Below are positions 33,719-34,233 of a stretch of 34,233 bases of DNA, in pieces. Each line of letters opens with the position of its first letter. Position 1 is the first letter of the stretch. This stretch comes from Hemicentrotus pulcherrimus (lineage: Eukaryota; Echinodermata; Echinoidea; Camarodonta; Strongylocentrotidae), in assembly GCA_003118195.1 (NCBI GenBank), contig BEXV01000966.1, positions 116,295 to 150,527 on the forward strand, written 5' to 3'. Under the pieces are notes generated by a model. The model was given only the letters and a program-made list of their open reading frames with translations. It was not told the DNA's origin and searched no databases. The position numbers and the translations under genes were made by a program.

Positions 33719-33724
33719 AATAAA
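33719..33724 (+). promoter_or_regulatory. Polyadenylation signal AATAAA
   Basis: Canonical AATAAA followed within about 25-50 bases by T/GT-rich sequence (around 33752-33768, TTGTCGTTTTTGTTAG). It is preceded by a (ATT)n stretch and a T-rich upstream region. It is the best-looking 3' end candidate on the + strand in the window; alternatives are 29464, 30991 and 33285. Confidence 0.5.
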
Positions 33725-34233
33725 TGTTTTGAAACCTAATTAAATCTTAATCTTGTCGTTTTTGTTAGAGTCGTCTCCTCTATCTGGGTGTCTGCACAAC
33801 TACTGTTGCAAACTTCCTTCGTTTCAATTTGCTTTTTTTCTTCTTCAAATATTATTTGATTTCATATATGTATTCAAAATTAAACGTAAAGCAAGTCTCA
33901 AAATGAATACAAACACATGAATACAATTTTGCATATCCTAGAACTTAATACTTCTTCACGAATATCTTTATATTTTTGAATATTATTAGGGGAATTTCAA
34001 GCTATTTTGGCCCATACATTCCTGACCACATATCATATCTTCGAGGGAACTTTTACTTGAATTGAATTCGGTAATACAATCAGCACAAAAAAAGGAAGTG
34101 GACCTTCATTTAAAATTTGAATATATACTGTCAATAAAATAAAAATATAATACAGCCTATATCAAATCAAACAAAAACTATTACTTGCAATATAACCCTA
34201 TATAGAGAGGCAGGGATCGAAGAAGGGAAAGAA
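33725..34233. other. Intergenic DNA, nothing recognised
   Basis: AT-rich sequence after the polyadenylation signal, with scattered AATAAA-like motifs near 34134. No coding signal or repeat structure was recognised. Confidence 0.5.

Larger units (their letters stand above)
29197..33724 (+). other. 3' untranslated or downstream region of Lhx2/9
   Basis: No protein-coding gene is supported in these 4.5 kb. AATAAA hexamers occur at 29464, 30991, 33285 and 33719, so the 3'UTR could end close to the stop codon or run to 33.7 kb. Open frames here, the longest 31816-32223, look random: AT-rich, with no recognisable domain. The interval includes a SINE split by a MITE (30520-30840). A very long 3'UTR is plausible for a developmental regulator, but the repeat insertion makes it uncertain. 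Confidence 0.45.

Overview
The window is eukaryotic, AT-rich, repeat-dense and mostly non-coding, and almost certainly comes from a marine invertebrate deuterostome. I favour an echinoderm, probably a sea urchin. The reasons are a LIM-homeobox gene split by an intron at homeodomain position 46/47, abundant (GA)n/(CA)n/(AT)n microsatellites, tRNA-derived SINEs, short inverted-repeat (MITE-like) elements and decayed non-LTR retrotransposons. The species assignment is an inference, not a sequence match. One 263-base assembly gap (16060-16322) and one single N (7418) are present.

The only protein-coding gene I can support lies near the right end on the + strand: the last two exons of an apterous-group LIM-homeobox gene (Lhx2/9 type), 27943-28172 and 28753-29196. 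The homeodomain is complete across the two exons (60 residues, R5, F8, W48, Q50, N51, R53). The LIM domains must be encoded upstream of this window, because no cysteine/histidine LIM pattern was recognised within it. About 166 bp before the homeobox exon lies a frame-preserving, 77%-identical partial copy of that exon's beginning, without the homeodomain. The intron that splits the homeobox carries the decayed 3' end of a non-LTR retrotransposon.

Layout. 1-5800: intergenic DNA with AT, TAR, GA and CA/TA repeats. 5800-9200: a SINE, a 440-base polypyrimidine tract, an exactly duplicated 187-bp segment, another SINE and a telomere-like degenerate repeat. 9200-15800: mostly featureless, with a LINE relic (11690-12137), two groups of bZIP-type palindromes and a truncated SINE. 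15800-16700: tandem repeat and hAT-like ends around the poly-G-flanked gap. 16700-24200: SINE copies, the second 187-bp copy, GA repeats and a cluster of nuclear-receptor half-sites (20464-20540). 24200-27410: CA repeat, SINE, a 375-bp inverted-repeat element and a Tc1-like MITE. 27776-29196: the Lhx exons. 29197-34233: 3'UTR or downstream DNA, containing a MITE inserted into a SINE, with a good polyadenylation signal at 33719.

No prokaryotic features, CRISPR array, rRNA or functional tRNA gene was seen. Nothing here amounts to a new multi-gene system. The observations most worth following are the duplicated homeobox-exon segment, the nested MITE-in-SINE, the nuclear-receptor half-site cluster and the suspicious exact 187-bp duplication.
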